NCBI RefSeq assembly: GCF_007741475.1
Contig: NZ_CP036261.1
Span: forward strand, 5,953,798 to 6,017,797
DNA length: 64,000 nucleotides
Origin: Rosistilla ulvae
Lineage (GTDB): Bacteria; Planctomycetota; Planctomycetia; Pirellulales; Pirellulaceae
Reading direction: 5' to 3'
Part shown: piece after piece, positions 18,501-27,433 of the stretch
Layout of the letters: each line of letters starts with the position of its first letter
Position numbering within the stretch: position 1 is the stretch's first letter
Translations under genes and position numbers: made by a program
Notes under the pieces: model-generated
Told to the model about the DNA's origin: nothing
The model's input: the letters and a program-made list of their open reading frames with translations, nothing else
Databases searched by the model: none

Positions 18501-18748
18501 GCGGCCCCGCCAAATCGGAGGACATCGCGCCGCTGCCCGCTCAGATCGCAGCAGCTTGGCAAATCGTGTTGTCGCGTTCGCCAACGGATAGCGAAAAGCA
18601 AACCGCGTTGCAGTTTGCCAACCGCCAACTGACTCAGCTGTTTGCCGACCCTCAGGGCACACCGCAAGACAAAACACCGGGACGCCAGGTGTTAATCAAC
18701 ATCTGCCAGATGCTGATCAATTCCAACGAATTCCTGTACATCGAATAA
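15572..18748 (+). CDS. PSCyt1-PSCyt2(DUF1549)-PSD1(DUF1553) secreted heme protein
   Basis: A 1058-residue protein with a signal peptide (about 1-30). Residues 35-135 are a PSCyt1 cytochrome domain with CFDCH (48-52) and a possible axial Met in GDMPPGEAR. PSCyt2/DUF1549 covers about 165-385 and includes LIGLPPTAEQVD, SPHYGERWARHWLDAAGYAD and CAQCHDHRYDP. A charged coiled stretch lies near 410-510. PSD1/DUF1553 begins near 570 (GRRLAFARWLTDAKSNPLTP, WMHHFGRGIV). PSD1 is interrupted at about 806-975 by a beta-sandwich insert (GGHPGNPKNPAIRRWTAP), after which it resumes with AAWQIVLSRSPTDSEK. These proteins are a planctomycete hallmark of unknown exact function. It lies 13 bp upstream of the DUF1501 gene, its usual partner. 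Confidence 0.9.
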   Translation: MFACWVPFRSDRVTAPFLILTLLSSGVAVGEEPAFFETQIRPILREYCFDCHGATEELEGGLDLRLVRFIQSGGDSGTALVPGDPEESLLLTRVRDGDMPPGEARVSDEKIAILEKWIASGAATLRPEPEQIGPGIPITEEERNYWAYQPIAPPQTPLPEARGTIRTPIDALLAAAMPEGLSFSPDADRFTTIQRLSNDLIGLPPTAEQVDQWMQHSDPDWYEQLVEELLRSPHYGERWARHWLDAAGYADSDGYTVADSSRDWAWRYRDYVIRSFSADKPLDRFITEQIAGDELAGPANGDWTAEQIELLTATGFLRMAADGTGSGDNSPEARNKTIADTMQIVCSTLLGSSVHCAQCHDHRYDPISHVDYFAIRSVFEPALDWKSWKAPRSRLVSLYTAADRAAAAAIEEEVKLVAKERAEKQAAFIQEVFEEELLKFEDPQRSQLREAYNTAKDKRTEEQKKLLAANPAVNITAGVLYQYRPDAAKELKEFDKRMAEMRAKKPAEEFIHALVEAPNHAPVTHLFHRGDFNQPKQEVLPAGLTVVAPEGAVAQFPSNDPELPTTGRRLAFARWLTDAKSNPLTPRAIVNRIWMHHFGRGIVSTPGDFGRLGGEPTHPELLDWLANDFVQHGWSLKHLHRQILKSTAWRQSSYREPTREAIDADNHYYWRKSLQRVDAEILRDSILSVSGNLDVDRFGPPVDIAEDETGQVRVDAKRPRRSIYVRARRSQPVGMLQTFDAPVMSVNCDVRSVSTVAPQSLMMLNGDFILEQAALVAERAVAAEQASQAAAAESGAAASEAVDSSWMPAIPKPIWTYGTGEVDEATGTLARFEALPNFTGTQYQGGPKVPAPGFGWVFLTKTGGHPGNPKNPAIRRWTAPTDGQLSISGSLQHSSENGDGVRGRILSAGGLRGSWNAFHNSTATDVATFAVASGETIDLVTDCLTSETSDSFSWQIKLDFTPTDGKPHVYDSVADFGGPAKSEDIAPLPAQIAAAWQIVLSRSPTDSEKQTALQFANRQLTQLFADPQGTPQDKTPGRQVLINICQMLINSNEFLYIE

Positions 18749-18761
18749 CCGCGAGCTTCGC

Positions 18762-20204
18762 ATGAATATGCTTCCCAAAACACGACGGCAATTTTTGCAG
18801 AGCACCGGCATGGGTGTCGGTTCGCTGGCGCTGCAGTGGATGCTGGCTCAGGAGACCGCAACGGCCAAGCCGCCGGTGCTGAAGGCGACGCCGCACAACG
18901 ATCTACTGCCGCGGCAAACGCACTTCCAGCCGCGGGCAAAAGCGATGATCTCGCTGTTCCAACACGGCGGCCCGTCGCACATGGATCTGACCGATCCCAA
19001 GCCGGAGTTGACGAAATACGACGGCACCGAATACTCGGGCGATATCCATTTTTCGTTCGTCAACGACGCCAGCAAAAAACTGCTCGGCAGCCCGTTCAAG
19101 TTTAAGGCTCACGGCCAATGCGGGATGGAGCTGTCCGAACTGCTGCCGCATACCGCGGGCGTGGCCGATGAACTGTGCTTGATTCGCAGCATGCATACCG
19201 GTGCCAATGGGCACGAGGTTTCGATCCGCTATTTCCACGGCGGCATCCCCGCGGTTTTGGGGCGGCCGACGTTTGGTTCGTGGCTGACCTACGCCCTGGG
19301 CTCCGAAACGCAAGACCTTCCCGCGTTCATGGTCCTTGCCGATCCAGGCGGCCATCCCGTCGATGGGGCGACGAACTGGAGCAACGGATTTATGCCGTCG
19401 ATGTTCCAGGGAACGGTTCTGCGGCCGAAGGAGCCACGGATCTTGAACCTGCAGCCGCCATCGCACCTGGCTGGAGACTACCAGCGTCAGAACCTCGACT
19501 TCTTGCAGGAACTGAATCGCCAGCATCTGGACGCGCATCCGGGCGAATCGGATCTCGAGGCCCGGATCGCCAGCTACGAACTCGCTGCGCGGATGCAAAC
19601 CGCCGCGACCGAAGCGTTGGACATCTCGCAAGAGACCGCCGCGACGCACAAGATATACGGCTTGGATAATCCCAAGTCGCGCGAATACGGCACGCGGTGT
19701 TTGTTGGCTCGGCGGCTTGTCGAACGAGGCGTCCGGTTTGTGCAGCTGTTCCACAGCGGCCAGCCTTGGGACAATCACAGCAACCTCAAAGGCGGCCTGA
19801 CATCGGTTTGCGAGAAGACCGATCAACCGACCGCCGCGCTGGTCGCCGATCTTCGCCAACGCGGGATGCTCGACAGCACCCTGGTCCACTGGGGCGGCGA
19901 GATCGGCCGGCTGCCCGTGACGCAGGGGCAAGGAGCCGCGGACAAAGCGGGCCGCGATCACAACGGCCAGGGCTTCAGCATCTGGATGGCTGGCGGCGGT
20001 GTCCGCAGCGGGATGACGTTTGGCAAGACGGATGAGTTTGGGCACCACGCTGTCGAGAACATCGTCACTCCAAACGACTTCCAAGCGACCGTGATGCATC
20101 TGTTTGGGCTCGATCACGAACAAGTCGTCTTCCCCCATCGCAATCAACAACAGATCGTCACCGCTCATCGGCCAGCCCGCGTGGTCAAAGAAGTGATCGC
20201 ATGA
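18762..20204 (+). CDS. DUF1501 family protein, Tat-exported
   Basis: 480 residues starting at MNMLPKTRRQFLQST, a twin-arginine signal. The mature part follows the DUF1501 pattern, which is related to the sulfatase/alkaline phosphatase fold. It has KAMISLFQHGGPSHMDLTDP near the N-terminus, GVADELCLIRSMHTGANGHE, RRLVERGVRFVQLFHSGQPW and DNHSNL, and near the end VHWGGEIGRLPVTQG and RDHNGQGFSIWMAGGGV. The canonical sulfatase CxPxR is absent. DUF1501 genes almost always follow a PSCyt/PSD1 gene, as here, so the two products are thought to act together in the envelope. Substrate and activity are unknown. Confidence 0.9.
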   Translation: MNMLPKTRRQFLQSTGMGVGSLALQWMLAQETATAKPPVLKATPHNDLLPRQTHFQPRAKAMISLFQHGGPSHMDLTDPKPELTKYDGTEYSGDIHFSFVNDASKKLLGSPFKFKAHGQCGMELSELLPHTAGVADELCLIRSMHTGANGHEVSIRYFHGGIPAVLGRPTFGSWLTYALGSETQDLPAFMVLADPGGHPVDGATNWSNGFMPSMFQGTVLRPKEPRILNLQPPSHLAGDYQRQNLDFLQELNRQHLDAHPGESDLEARIASYELAARMQTAATEALDISQETAATHKIYGLDNPKSREYGTRCLLARRLVERGVRFVQLFHSGQPWDNHSNLKGGLTSVCEKTDQPTAALVADLRQRGMLDSTLVHWGGEIGRLPVTQGQGAADKAGRDHNGQGFSIWMAGGGVRSGMTFGKTDEFGHHAVENIVTPNDFQATVMHLFGLDHEQVVFPHRNQQQIVTAHRPARVVKEVIA

Positions 20205-20609
20205 GCCAATAGTCCCGGTAGGGACGACAGCAGGTAGCCCATGGCGTGAGCCATGGGTAATTTGACGCCATTCAAATCATGGACCGCGAATGCGGTCACA
20301 GAGCCGTCGATGGTGTGACCACCTTCGGGGTCAACATCGCCCGGGATTCTCGTACCGGTGGTGTCGCTTCGCTCGACCACCGGCTAATTGCTGCAACGCC
20401 GTCGGCGTATTGAACCTTGACCGTGATCGCCCAAACGATGCGCGCCCGGTTGCCCATTTGGTGAAACGGATCGAGGGTGTGCGCACAAAAATACGACGCG
20501 TTGCGGATCGCAGCGCGTCGTTTCGAATTCTCGTCCGTTGACGTCTACCGCTCGGCCAGCCGCCGCTTAAGCTGCGACCGGTTTGCGGAATGAACGACCA
20601 ACGTTTCGA
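20205..20609. other. Convergent intergenic region with several palindromes
   Basis: No supported gene between the convergent DUF1501 and triple-DUF1080 genes. It holds a short CCATGG-type palindrome near 20238, an inverted repeat at 20355-20383 (CCGGTGGT / ACCACCGG) and a perfect 8-bp hairpin at 20493-20521. These look like fragments of dispersed intergenic repeats. Confidence 0.5.
20493..20521. terminator. 8-bp hairpin between convergent genes
   Basis: ACGACGCG (20493-20500) pairs with CGCGTCGT (20514-20521). Short A- and T-runs flank the stem (ACAAAAAT before, TTTCG after), so it could terminate both convergent transcripts. Confidence 0.4.
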
Positions 20610-22724
20610 TTATTGCTTCAGCTCGTCGTTGGGAGCTTTGCCCAGTGGCCACAGTTCGTAGCGGCGGACAAACATCTCGGCCAACTCGGTTTGCAACAGC
20701 AGCTTGCCGAAGCTTGGCGAAGCGTCGAAGGCTTCGTTGATGACAACGCCGTTGACTTTGTAGATCAAGTGATCTCCATCGGCGATGACTTCCATCCGAG
20801 TCCATTCACCGAAGGGACTTTCGACATCGTCTTTGCCGCGGAAGTCGACCTTGTCGGCCCAATCGACATCGCGTTTCAGCCAGTTGACGCGGCCGCGGGA
20901 AAGCGAGGTCATCTCGCCACCCTTCTTCCAGATCTTCTCGCCGTCGCGATCCTTGGTGATCTCAGCACTCAACGAAGTCGGCAGGACCTGCCCGGTCTCG
21001 GGATCGGTTCCCGTGAGAACCAAGATATCGCCGACGCCTCCTTCGATGATCTGGGCTTCGATCGATGCCATCCAGGTCTTGGCATAGCCGCCATCGGGAC
21101 CCCAGCAGTGCAGCAGAACGCCGCTGTCGCGAGCACGATCCTTACGGGTGCTCCAGGTTCGCTCGCCCCATTTGAATTCGACGATCAAGTGGTAATCGCG
21201 GTAATAATCGTTGGTGATCAGTCCACCCCAGCCATCGCCGGTGATGTGGATCATGCCATCCTTGACGGTGAAGATCTTGCGAGGATCGGCGTAGGCGGTG
21301 TCGCGGATCCAGGTGTAAAAACCTTCCAGGTTGCGACCGTTGAACAGCTTGATCGGGCCATCGGTTGGGCTGATCGCGATGTCGCGGCTAGGCGGCGTCG
21401 CTGGTTCGCCTGGCAGTTCGCGGATCTGCAAGTTGCGAATCGCAACCTGATCGTTGTGGCCACACAGACCGAAGTGGCCGCTCTTACGCTTGGCTCCCGG
21501 AGGCACCGCGCCATCCTTCGATTCTTTGATCGTCGACAGGTCGGTTTCCAGGATCGTGGTTCCGTTGAGTTCGACTTTGACATTCGAACCAACCATCGTC
21601 ACCTTTTGGAAGTTCCATTCGCCGGTCGGACGCAGGTAACCGCGGTGAGGGGCGGCCAGGCCGTAGACCGAACCGTGGTATTGGCGTGGGTCGAGCTTGG
21701 CGTATTTAGGATCTTCGTCGTCGAGGATCTGCAGTTCCAAGCCGTCCAAGTGCGGTGCTCCGGTGCCGGGATAACGCAAGGTCAGGCCATGGTTTCCGCC
21801 CGGTGGCAGTTTGAATTCGAATAGAGCGACGAAGTCGGAGTACTCTTTTTCGGTGAAGATCGTTCCCGCTTTGCCTGGCTTGCAAACAATCGCGCCGTCG
21901 ATGACTTCGTGCTCGTCCAACTTACCTTTCCATCCGGTCAGGTCTTTGCCATTGAAGATCGGCGTGAACAAGTCGGCTGGCTCGCGAGCAGCCAGGATCT
22001 CGTTAGCTTCTTCGGTCGGGATCTCGCGGATCGAGATGTCGCGGAAGTAGAGCGTGTTGCCATGGTTCTGCAATTCGATCTGGCCGCGAGGGTAGATCGG
22101 CAGGCCGCGGTCCCAGATGTTTTCCATCACGACGTCGTCGAAGACCAGCGTGTCGTTCAGCTTGACGGTCACGCGCTCGCCGACCATGCGGATGTAGAAC
22201 CTGTTCCATTGGCCAACTGGCTTGTCCGCTTTGGCTAGCGGGAAACGTGGGTTCTTTTGGTTGTTCCACAACGCACCCGAACCGTTTTCGGCACCGTGGC
22301 GGAAATAGTTCTCAAACTCGGTGTCCCAGATCTGGATCTGGGGGCTGCCACGCAGATAGATCCCGCTGTCGCCTCCCTCCAAAATCTTCCAGTCGACGTA
22401 CATTTCGAAATCGCCGTAGTCCTTGTCAGTGCAAAGGCTCTTCCCCTTGCCGTCGAACTTCAGCACGCCATCTTCGACCGACCAGTGGTCGCGCATCAGT
22501 TGGTCAGCTTCCTTTTGGGCAGCGGCCAGTTCGTCGGCGCTCATCGCCGCTCGCGTCTTGGGATTCCCGACCAGTCCCTTCCAGCCCGACAGATCGGTGC
22601 CGTTGAACAGAGGCGTAAAGCCTTCGGGAGCCGCCGCGTTGGCGGTCGATTGGGCTGACTGGATTCCAATTGTCAGCGACAGCATGACAAGGGTTGCGAA
22701 GGCCATCGGACCTATTCGTCTCAT
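20610..22724 (-). CDS. Secreted triple DUF1080 (3-keto-disaccharide hydrolase-like) protein
   Basis: 704 residues from the ATG at 22724, which has a GGAG ribosome binding site. A TTG five codons earlier is less likely. The signal peptide is about residues 1-32. Three DUF1080 jelly-roll domains follow. The first starts at GFTPLFNGTDLSGWKG and includes GIYLRGSPQIQIWD. The second starts at LFTPIFNGKDLTGWKG and includes PPGGNHGLTLRYPG. The third starts at PIKLFNGRNLEGFYTW and includes RDSGVLLHCWGPDG. DUF1080 members bind or hydrolyse carbohydrate, including 3-keto-glycosides. The first two domains resemble the protein at 58674-59945, so the genes are paralogs that differ by one domain. Confidence 0.85.
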   Translation of the reverse strand: MRRIGPMAFATLVMLSLTIGIQSAQSTANAAAPEGFTPLFNGTDLSGWKGLVGNPKTRAAMSADELAAAQKEADQLMRDHWSVEDGVLKFDGKGKSLCTDKDYGDFEMYVDWKILEGGDSGIYLRGSPQIQIWDTEFENYFRHGAENGSGALWNNQKNPRFPLAKADKPVGQWNRFYIRMVGERVTVKLNDTLVFDDVVMENIWDRGLPIYPRGQIELQNHGNTLYFRDISIREIPTEEANEILAAREPADLFTPIFNGKDLTGWKGKLDEHEVIDGAIVCKPGKAGTIFTEKEYSDFVALFEFKLPPGGNHGLTLRYPGTGAPHLDGLELQILDDEDPKYAKLDPRQYHGSVYGLAAPHRGYLRPTGEWNFQKVTMVGSNVKVELNGTTILETDLSTIKESKDGAVPPGAKRKSGHFGLCGHNDQVAIRNLQIRELPGEPATPPSRDIAISPTDGPIKLFNGRNLEGFYTWIRDTAYADPRKIFTVKDGMIHITGDGWGGLITNDYYRDYHLIVEFKWGERTWSTRKDRARDSGVLLHCWGPDGGYAKTWMASIEAQIIEGGVGDILVLTGTDPETGQVLPTSLSAEITKDRDGEKIWKKGGEMTSLSRGRVNWLKRDVDWADKVDFRGKDDVESPFGEWTRMEVIADGDHLIYKVNGVVINEAFDASPSFGKLLLQTELAEMFVRRYELWPLGKAPNDELKQ

Positions 22725-23195
22725 CGTTTTTTTCTCCAAAGGATGTGCAAGCCGGCGCTGGCTCGCCTCGATTATTCAAGGCAACCGATGGCCGCACGCA
22801 AAGGCGGATGCGGGGCGGTCGCTGTTAGAAAACGCGAACGGGCGAGAGGCTAAGCGAGAGGCGGGAATTCGATCCTGGGCGAAAGCCGCAGAACCATCAC
22901 GAGGGGTAGGCAAAGAAGTGGAAGGCAAGCGGTTTTTCATGGGCGATCTCGATCGAAATCTGAAGCCCTGCGAGGGCGTTTTCCATTGGGTCAAACCACA
23001 TGCCATTCGCTGAACGTCTGCGTCGTCGGATCGGACCAAGAGACCCTGGCGGTTCCATTCCTTCAAACCACATGCTATTTGCTGTCTGACATCCTGGCAA
23101 GCGCCGCGTTCGGATTCCACCCAAATGGCCTATCTTTCCGCCCAGGGAAATCTGTGCCGCGGCGCGGCAACCTGCTGCGTTTTCCGCAACGCCTG
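22725..23195. other. Intergenic region with a 32-bp direct repeat
   Basis: No supported gene between the PhoD and DUF1080 genes (both minus). Two similar blocks at 22981-23012 and 23053-23084 share TTCCATT, three or four variable bases, then TCAAACCACATGC and a CTATTTGCTG-like end. The region probably contains the DUF1080 gene promoter. Confidence 0.45.
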
Positions 23196-25337
23196 CTATT
23201 GGCCGATCTTGGCCGGTTTGCCGTTCCCGTACAGCGATTGCAGTTCAGCTGCTGAGAGGACCCGTTGCCAGATCGCCACCTCATCGATCGCACCATCAAA
23301 ATTGCGGCCCACGCCGGCGCGGTGTCCGCCGAGGATCAAGCCGCCGAATTCGGCAGCCGGTCCGGGGATGGGGAGCGGTTGATCGATCACCATTTGCCCG
23401 TTGACGAACATCTGCATCCGTTGGCCATCAAACGTCAAAGCGACATGATTCCACTGGCCTTTCAGTTGGTCGCGATCGAGCATCGCGCCAAACGGCGTTT
23501 GCGCGATCGCTTGCGGAGCGGCTTCGGGCTTGGCCGCTGGTTGCAACGTCACGGTATGGACTTGTACGTTGACCTGATCTGGATTTTCGCCCGTTCGCAA
23601 ACCGAGCGACAAGTGCCAGGCGCGCTGGCCGTCGGGAGACCCTTCGGCGGTGCTCTCAAAGAGAAACTGACGCTCTGAAGAACCGTGAGCCGGCAGGCTG
23701 TCGGATCGGAACCAAGCCGAGACGGTGTGGGCGGTGGAGTTCTCGTCGAGGAAGCTGCGAGGGACGTTGAGGAACTGTTGCTGCGAACGCTTCAGTTGAA
23801 CCGCACCGCCACGGATTCCAGCATCCGCGACGACGGCAGCTCCATTTTTCGCCGACGCATCGATTCGATCCCCCAAGACCGACGCGTTGGAGAGGTCGCC
23901 GTCGAAGCTCCAATACGCTCGCAGTTCACGCGACAGAGACGTGGTGTCTTTATTATCTTCGGTTGGGATTGGCGTTGCCGATGCGAGATCGATGACGACC
24001 TCGCGGTTCACGATTCCTTCGGGCTGACGAAACTGAGCTACCAGTTTGCGATCGGCTCCCTTTCCCGAAGCAGTCAGTGTCAGGAACTGCCAGCCTTCGA
24101 CAAGCGACCATTCCAGCGACGGGTGATAGACGTCCAGTTCCGTGATCACGCGAGTGTGCCCGGGCGAGATCACAAAGTCGTGCAGATCGTAACCGACGCG
24201 TTGCGGATGCCGTAGATGCCGCGCGACGTGAATGTCGCCTCCCAACAAAACGACGCCGCCGATCTTTTGCTGCTTGACAAAATCCAACAGCGCGTCGCGC
24301 TCGTACCAATAGGTGAACATGTCGTCGGTTTCACTATTCTTCTTGTCCTCCCAGATCGCTCCCATCGCCAACACCTTAAACGGTGCCTTCGATTGCTGCA
24401 GGCCATCCAACAGCCATTCCCACTGCTGCTTGCCAAAACAAGTCGGTTGGCTCGGATCGACCGGCGACGGTTCGGTCTGCGAAAAGTAACGCGGATCCAG
24501 CAGGAAGACCTCGATCATTCCGAGGTCGACCTTGTGATACACCCCTTCGCTACCGTTGCCGTATTTCGAGTGGGCGCGGTATTCGACAAAGCCGCGGCGC
24601 GTGGCCGGCTTCCCTTTTTGCATGTTCAAGCCGTTGCCGTTGTTCAAGCCAAAGTCGTGATCGTCCCAGGTGCCGACGACCGGAGTCGATCGGGCAAGCG
24701 CGGCCAGTTCATCCATCTGCATGAACTTGCGATGCCGGTCGCGGACGACCTTGAGATCGGCGGTGTCGATGTAGGGAGTGTCTCCCATCAGACAGAGTGT
24801 ATCGATCTCCAGTTCTTGCATATCGGCCCACATCCCGTTGGGTTCGATATCGACGCACGAGACGAATCCGACACTCACACGGTTGTCGTCGCGTGCCGGC
24901 GTGGCGGTCGTGAACGCATGTTTTTCATCGGCCTCCACTAACGCGATTGATTTCGATTGGCGATTTGCTTTTCCCGTCAGCTCTTCAATCTTATAGCGAT
25001 ACGTTGTGCCGGGCTGCAGTCCCGCCACGGCAAACTTGGCGACGTAGTCGTTCGCCTGTTCGCTGCTCGCATCGACCGTCTTGATCACGTCGCCCGTTTC
25101 GGAAAGGAGCGTCAGCCGCATCCGCTTTTCCGCTGCCGCGGGACGATACAAAAGATGCGCCGTCGTCGATTCGACCGCACCAACGACAGGCCCCACGACA
25201 TCGTTGGCACAAGCTGGCAGTTGGATCGCGGCGATCAGAACGACCAACAGCCCGACGCGCCATGCTCTGGTAGACGCGAAAAGTGCGATGCGGTCGGCGA
25301 GCGTTTCAACAGGTGCGGGACGATTTGGAGCAGACAT
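23196..25337 (-). CDS. PhoD-like alkaline phosphatase with C-terminal LamG domain
   Basis: The product has 713 residues. A long N-terminus leads to a hydrophobic segment (about 28-42) ending LPAC, which could be a lipobox or a signal cleavage region. Residues about 50-145 are a fibronectin-like PhoD N-terminal domain. The metallophosphoesterase part (about 150-430) shows VSVGFVSCVDIEP, LCLMGDTPYID, VVGTWDDHDFGLN and GGVVLLGGDIHVARH, which supply the Asp, Asn and His metal ligands. From about 490, SRELRAYWSFDGDLSNASV begins a LamG/concanavalin-like carbohydrate-binding domain. It probably releases phosphate outside the cytoplasm, held to polysaccharide by the LamG domain. It lies 52 bp after phnX on the same strand, which suggests co-transcription. 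Confidence 0.85.
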   Translation of the reverse strand: MSAPNRPAPVETLADRIALFASTRAWRVGLLVVLIAAIQLPACANDVVGPVVGAVESTTAHLLYRPAAAEKRMRLTLLSETGDVIKTVDASSEQANDYVAKFAVAGLQPGTTYRYKIEELTGKANRQSKSIALVEADEKHAFTTATPARDDNRVSVGFVSCVDIEPNGMWADMQELEIDTLCLMGDTPYIDTADLKVVRDRHRKFMQMDELAALARSTPVVGTWDDHDFGLNNGNGLNMQKGKPATRRGFVEYRAHSKYGNGSEGVYHKVDLGMIEVFLLDPRYFSQTEPSPVDPSQPTCFGKQQWEWLLDGLQQSKAPFKVLAMGAIWEDKKNSETDDMFTYWYERDALLDFVKQQKIGGVVLLGGDIHVARHLRHPQRVGYDLHDFVISPGHTRVITELDVYHPSLEWSLVEGWQFLTLTASGKGADRKLVAQFRQPEGIVNREVVIDLASATPIPTEDNKDTTSLSRELRAYWSFDGDLSNASVLGDRIDASAKNGAAVVADAGIRGGAVQLKRSQQQFLNVPRSFLDENSTAHTVSAWFRSDSLPAHGSSERQFLFESTAEGSPDGQRAWHLSLGLRTGENPDQVNVQVHTVTLQPAAKPEAAPQAIAQTPFGAMLDRDQLKGQWNHVALTFDGQRMQMFVNGQMVIDQPLPIPGPAAEFGGLILGGHRAGVGRNFDGAIDEVAIWQRVLSAAELQSLYGNGKPAKIGQ

Positions 25338-25389
25338 CGGGCGGGCTCTCGGGTGGTTGAAGGAGTTGGATGGGACCGGCGTGTGACGA

Positions 25390-26232
25390 TCAGAGCGTGG
25401 CAGAGACGGGATCGATGACTTGCGGATACTCCAGCGAGCGTTCGTTGATCGTATCGATCAACGCGGGGAGATCGGCGATCGAATCGACCGCCGCATGGCT
25501 TCCGGCGGCGCGAAACGCCGCGGCGGTTTGGGCCAGCTGATCGCGGCGTTGATCTTCGGTCAGGGCTGCGAATTGCTCGACCGAAAGTCCGGTCAGGCTG
25601 CTGCTGTCGCAGACTCCGATCGACCAGCAACCAGCGGACAGGCCGGACTGGATGTCGGCGACCGTATCGCCGACTTTGACGACAGCGGATGGCGGATAGA
25701 CGCCCAAGCGTTCCATAGCGCGATAGATCATCCACGGGGCGGGGCGGCCCTGCGGAACGTCATCGGCGCAAATGTTGGTGTCGGGGGCAAAACCAGCCGC
25801 GGCGGCGCGTTCGGCAACCGCTTCGGCAGCCGCGCGGAAGTATCCGGTCGTGCCGGCAATCTGCAGGTTGCGGTCGCGCAATTGTTGCACTATCTCGGTC
25901 AGCCGTGGCACCAACTGGGCAAACTGCTCGATCGCCTTCAATTGCAACGGCACAAACTCGTGATACATCGCATCGATATCGTCGTCGGTCCAATCCTTTT
26001 GATAGACTTCCCGCCACCGCTTCGCGATCTCCGGCTGACGCAGCATCGCGATCAGATGCTCCCGCTTATTCAGCCCCATCGGAGCGCGCGATTCATCGCC
26101 GCTGACTTCGATTCCGCGGGCGGCGAAGACGCTGGTGAAGGCGGCCGCGGGGGCTTGGGAGCCGAAGTCGATGGTGGTGCCGGCCCAGTCGAAGACGACC
26201 AAGCGGATCGGATTCGCCGTTTCGTTGTTCAT
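25390..26232 (-). CDS. phnX: Phosphonoacetaldehyde hydrolase (phosphonatase)
   Basis: The 280-residue product belongs to the HAD superfamily. The nucleophile motif is VVFDWAGTTIDFG, the PhnX-specific form of DxAGT. RAPMGLNKREHL holds the lysine expected to form the Schiff base with phosphonoacetaldehyde. QIAGTTGYFR contributes the motif II Thr, and VKVGDTVADIQSGLSAGCWS the final acidic motif. The enzyme cleaves the C-P bond to acetaldehyde and phosphate in the cytoplasm. The start is the ATG at 26232, though the frame is open further upstream. It follows the iron alcohol dehydrogenase gene by 40 bp. No aminoethylphosphonate transaminase (phnW) gene is in the window. Confidence 0.92.
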   Translation of the reverse strand: MNNETANPIRLVVFDWAGTTIDFGSQAPAAAFTSVFAARGIEVSGDESRAPMGLNKREHLIAMLRQPEIAKRWREVYQKDWTDDDIDAMYHEFVPLQLKAIEQFAQLVPRLTEIVQQLRDRNLQIAGTTGYFRAAAEAVAERAAAAGFAPDTNICADDVPQGRPAPWMIYRAMERLGVYPPSAVVKVGDTVADIQSGLSAGCWSIGVCDSSSLTGLSVEQFAALTEDQRRDQLAQTAAAFRAAGSHAAVDSIADLPALIDTINERSLEYPQVIDPVSATL

Positions 26233-26272
26233 ATTAGATCCGTAGCGGTTGAGAGTTGGAGGTTGCAGAGGT

Positions 26273-27433
26273 TTAGATTTCGTTTTCCGCGAGGTTGCCT
26301 TTGAGCAACTGAAGCAAAATTTCGGGGCTTGCGCTGCGCGGATTATTGGACAGCCGTTGCGTGTTGACGCTGTCGACGATCTGTCGCAGCGCTTGCTCGT
26401 CGCAAATGCCAGCTTCGGCAAGGGACGAAGGGCAGCCGAGTTCCGCAAAAAAGGCTTCGATTCGCTGGCAAGCGTCGGCGACATCGGCAGCTTCCAGCAG
26501 TTCGACGATGATCGCGATTCGTCGTCGGACCGCTTCGGCACCACGCGGGTCGGTGCAATCCAAATCGGAGACTTGAGCGTTGTAGGCCAGCATTGGGCTG
26601 AGCGTCATCGCGACGGCGATCCCATGCGGAATTTCGTGCAGCGAGGTCAACGGATACGAAAGGGCGTGCGAAGCAGTCGTCTTGCTGATGTTGATCGCGC
26701 GGCCCGCCAGATGCGCGGCGCGACACATTCCCAACCGATCTGCCGGCGTCGGATCGTGAGTCGCGGCGACAAGGTGTTGCAACGCAAATCGGCCCGCGGC
26801 GACGGCATAACCAATCGATTCATCGGTCGATCCCACGGCCCAGATCGATTCGATCGCTTGGCAAAACGCATCCAGCCCCGTCGCTGCGGTGATTGTCGCC
26901 GGCAGGCTGTAGGTCAGTTGAGGATCGACGATCGTGTAGCGCGGCAGCAGCGACCGATCCGCGATCGAATATTTATCGTGCCCGACGTAGGCGACAGCAA
27001 AATGAGTCGCTTCGCTGCCGGTCCCCGAGGTGGTCGGAATGGCCAGCAGCGGCGTCCCGGCACGTTCGATCGACGCTTGCCCGGTCACGATCTCGCGAGG
27101 AGATGCGTCCTGATGGGAAAGCGAACTGATCAATTTCCCCAGATCGATCGCCGTTCCCCCTCCCAACGCGATCACCAGATCGGGAGTAAACGCTCGCGCT
27201 TGATCGACGCCGCGTTGAACGTCGGCAAGTTTCGGATTCAACTCAAAATCGGAGAACCAAGAAACTTCGAGAGCTTCTAGACTCGGCTGAATCACCGCGG
27301 CGGCGCCACTCGCTTCATAGGCCGCCCGATCGACGACCATCATGATCCGCTTGGCAGCCAGGTCTTGGACGACCCGAGCCACTTTGGCGAGATCGCCTGG
27401 TTTCAACAAAACAGAATCGTCCTGAACAGTCAT
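26273..27433 (-). CDS. Iron-containing alcohol dehydrogenase, possible phosphonoacetaldehyde reductase
   Basis: 386 residues from ATG 27433; a GTG ten codons earlier is possible. It is a type III alcohol dehydrogenase. VIALGGGTAIDLGKLIS is the NAD(P)-binding GGG motif. Metal ligands fall in GLDAFCQAIES (Asp and His-like position), TTASHALSYPL (His) and LHEIPHGIAVAM (His). Location next to phnX suggests that it acts on phosphonoacetaldehyde, like PhpC-type reductases that make hydroxyethylphosphonate, or on the acetaldehyde released by PhnX. Sequence alone does not decide between them. The gene is first of a probable operon with phnX and the PhoD gene. Confidence 0.8.
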   Translation of the reverse strand: MTVQDDSVLLKPGDLAKVARVVQDLAAKRIMMVVDRAAYEASGAAAVIQPSLEALEVSWFSDFELNPKLADVQRGVDQARAFTPDLVIALGGGTAIDLGKLISSLSHQDASPREIVTGQASIERAGTPLLAIPTTSGTGSEATHFAVAYVGHDKYSIADRSLLPRYTIVDPQLTYSLPATITAATGLDAFCQAIESIWAVGSTDESIGYAVAAGRFALQHLVAATHDPTPADRLGMCRAAHLAGRAINISKTTASHALSYPLTSLHEIPHGIAVAMTLSPMLAYNAQVSDLDCTDPRGAEAVRRRIAIIVELLEAADVADACQRIEAFFAELGCPSSLAEAGICDEQALRQIVDSVNTQRLSNNPRSASPEILLQLLKGNLAENEI

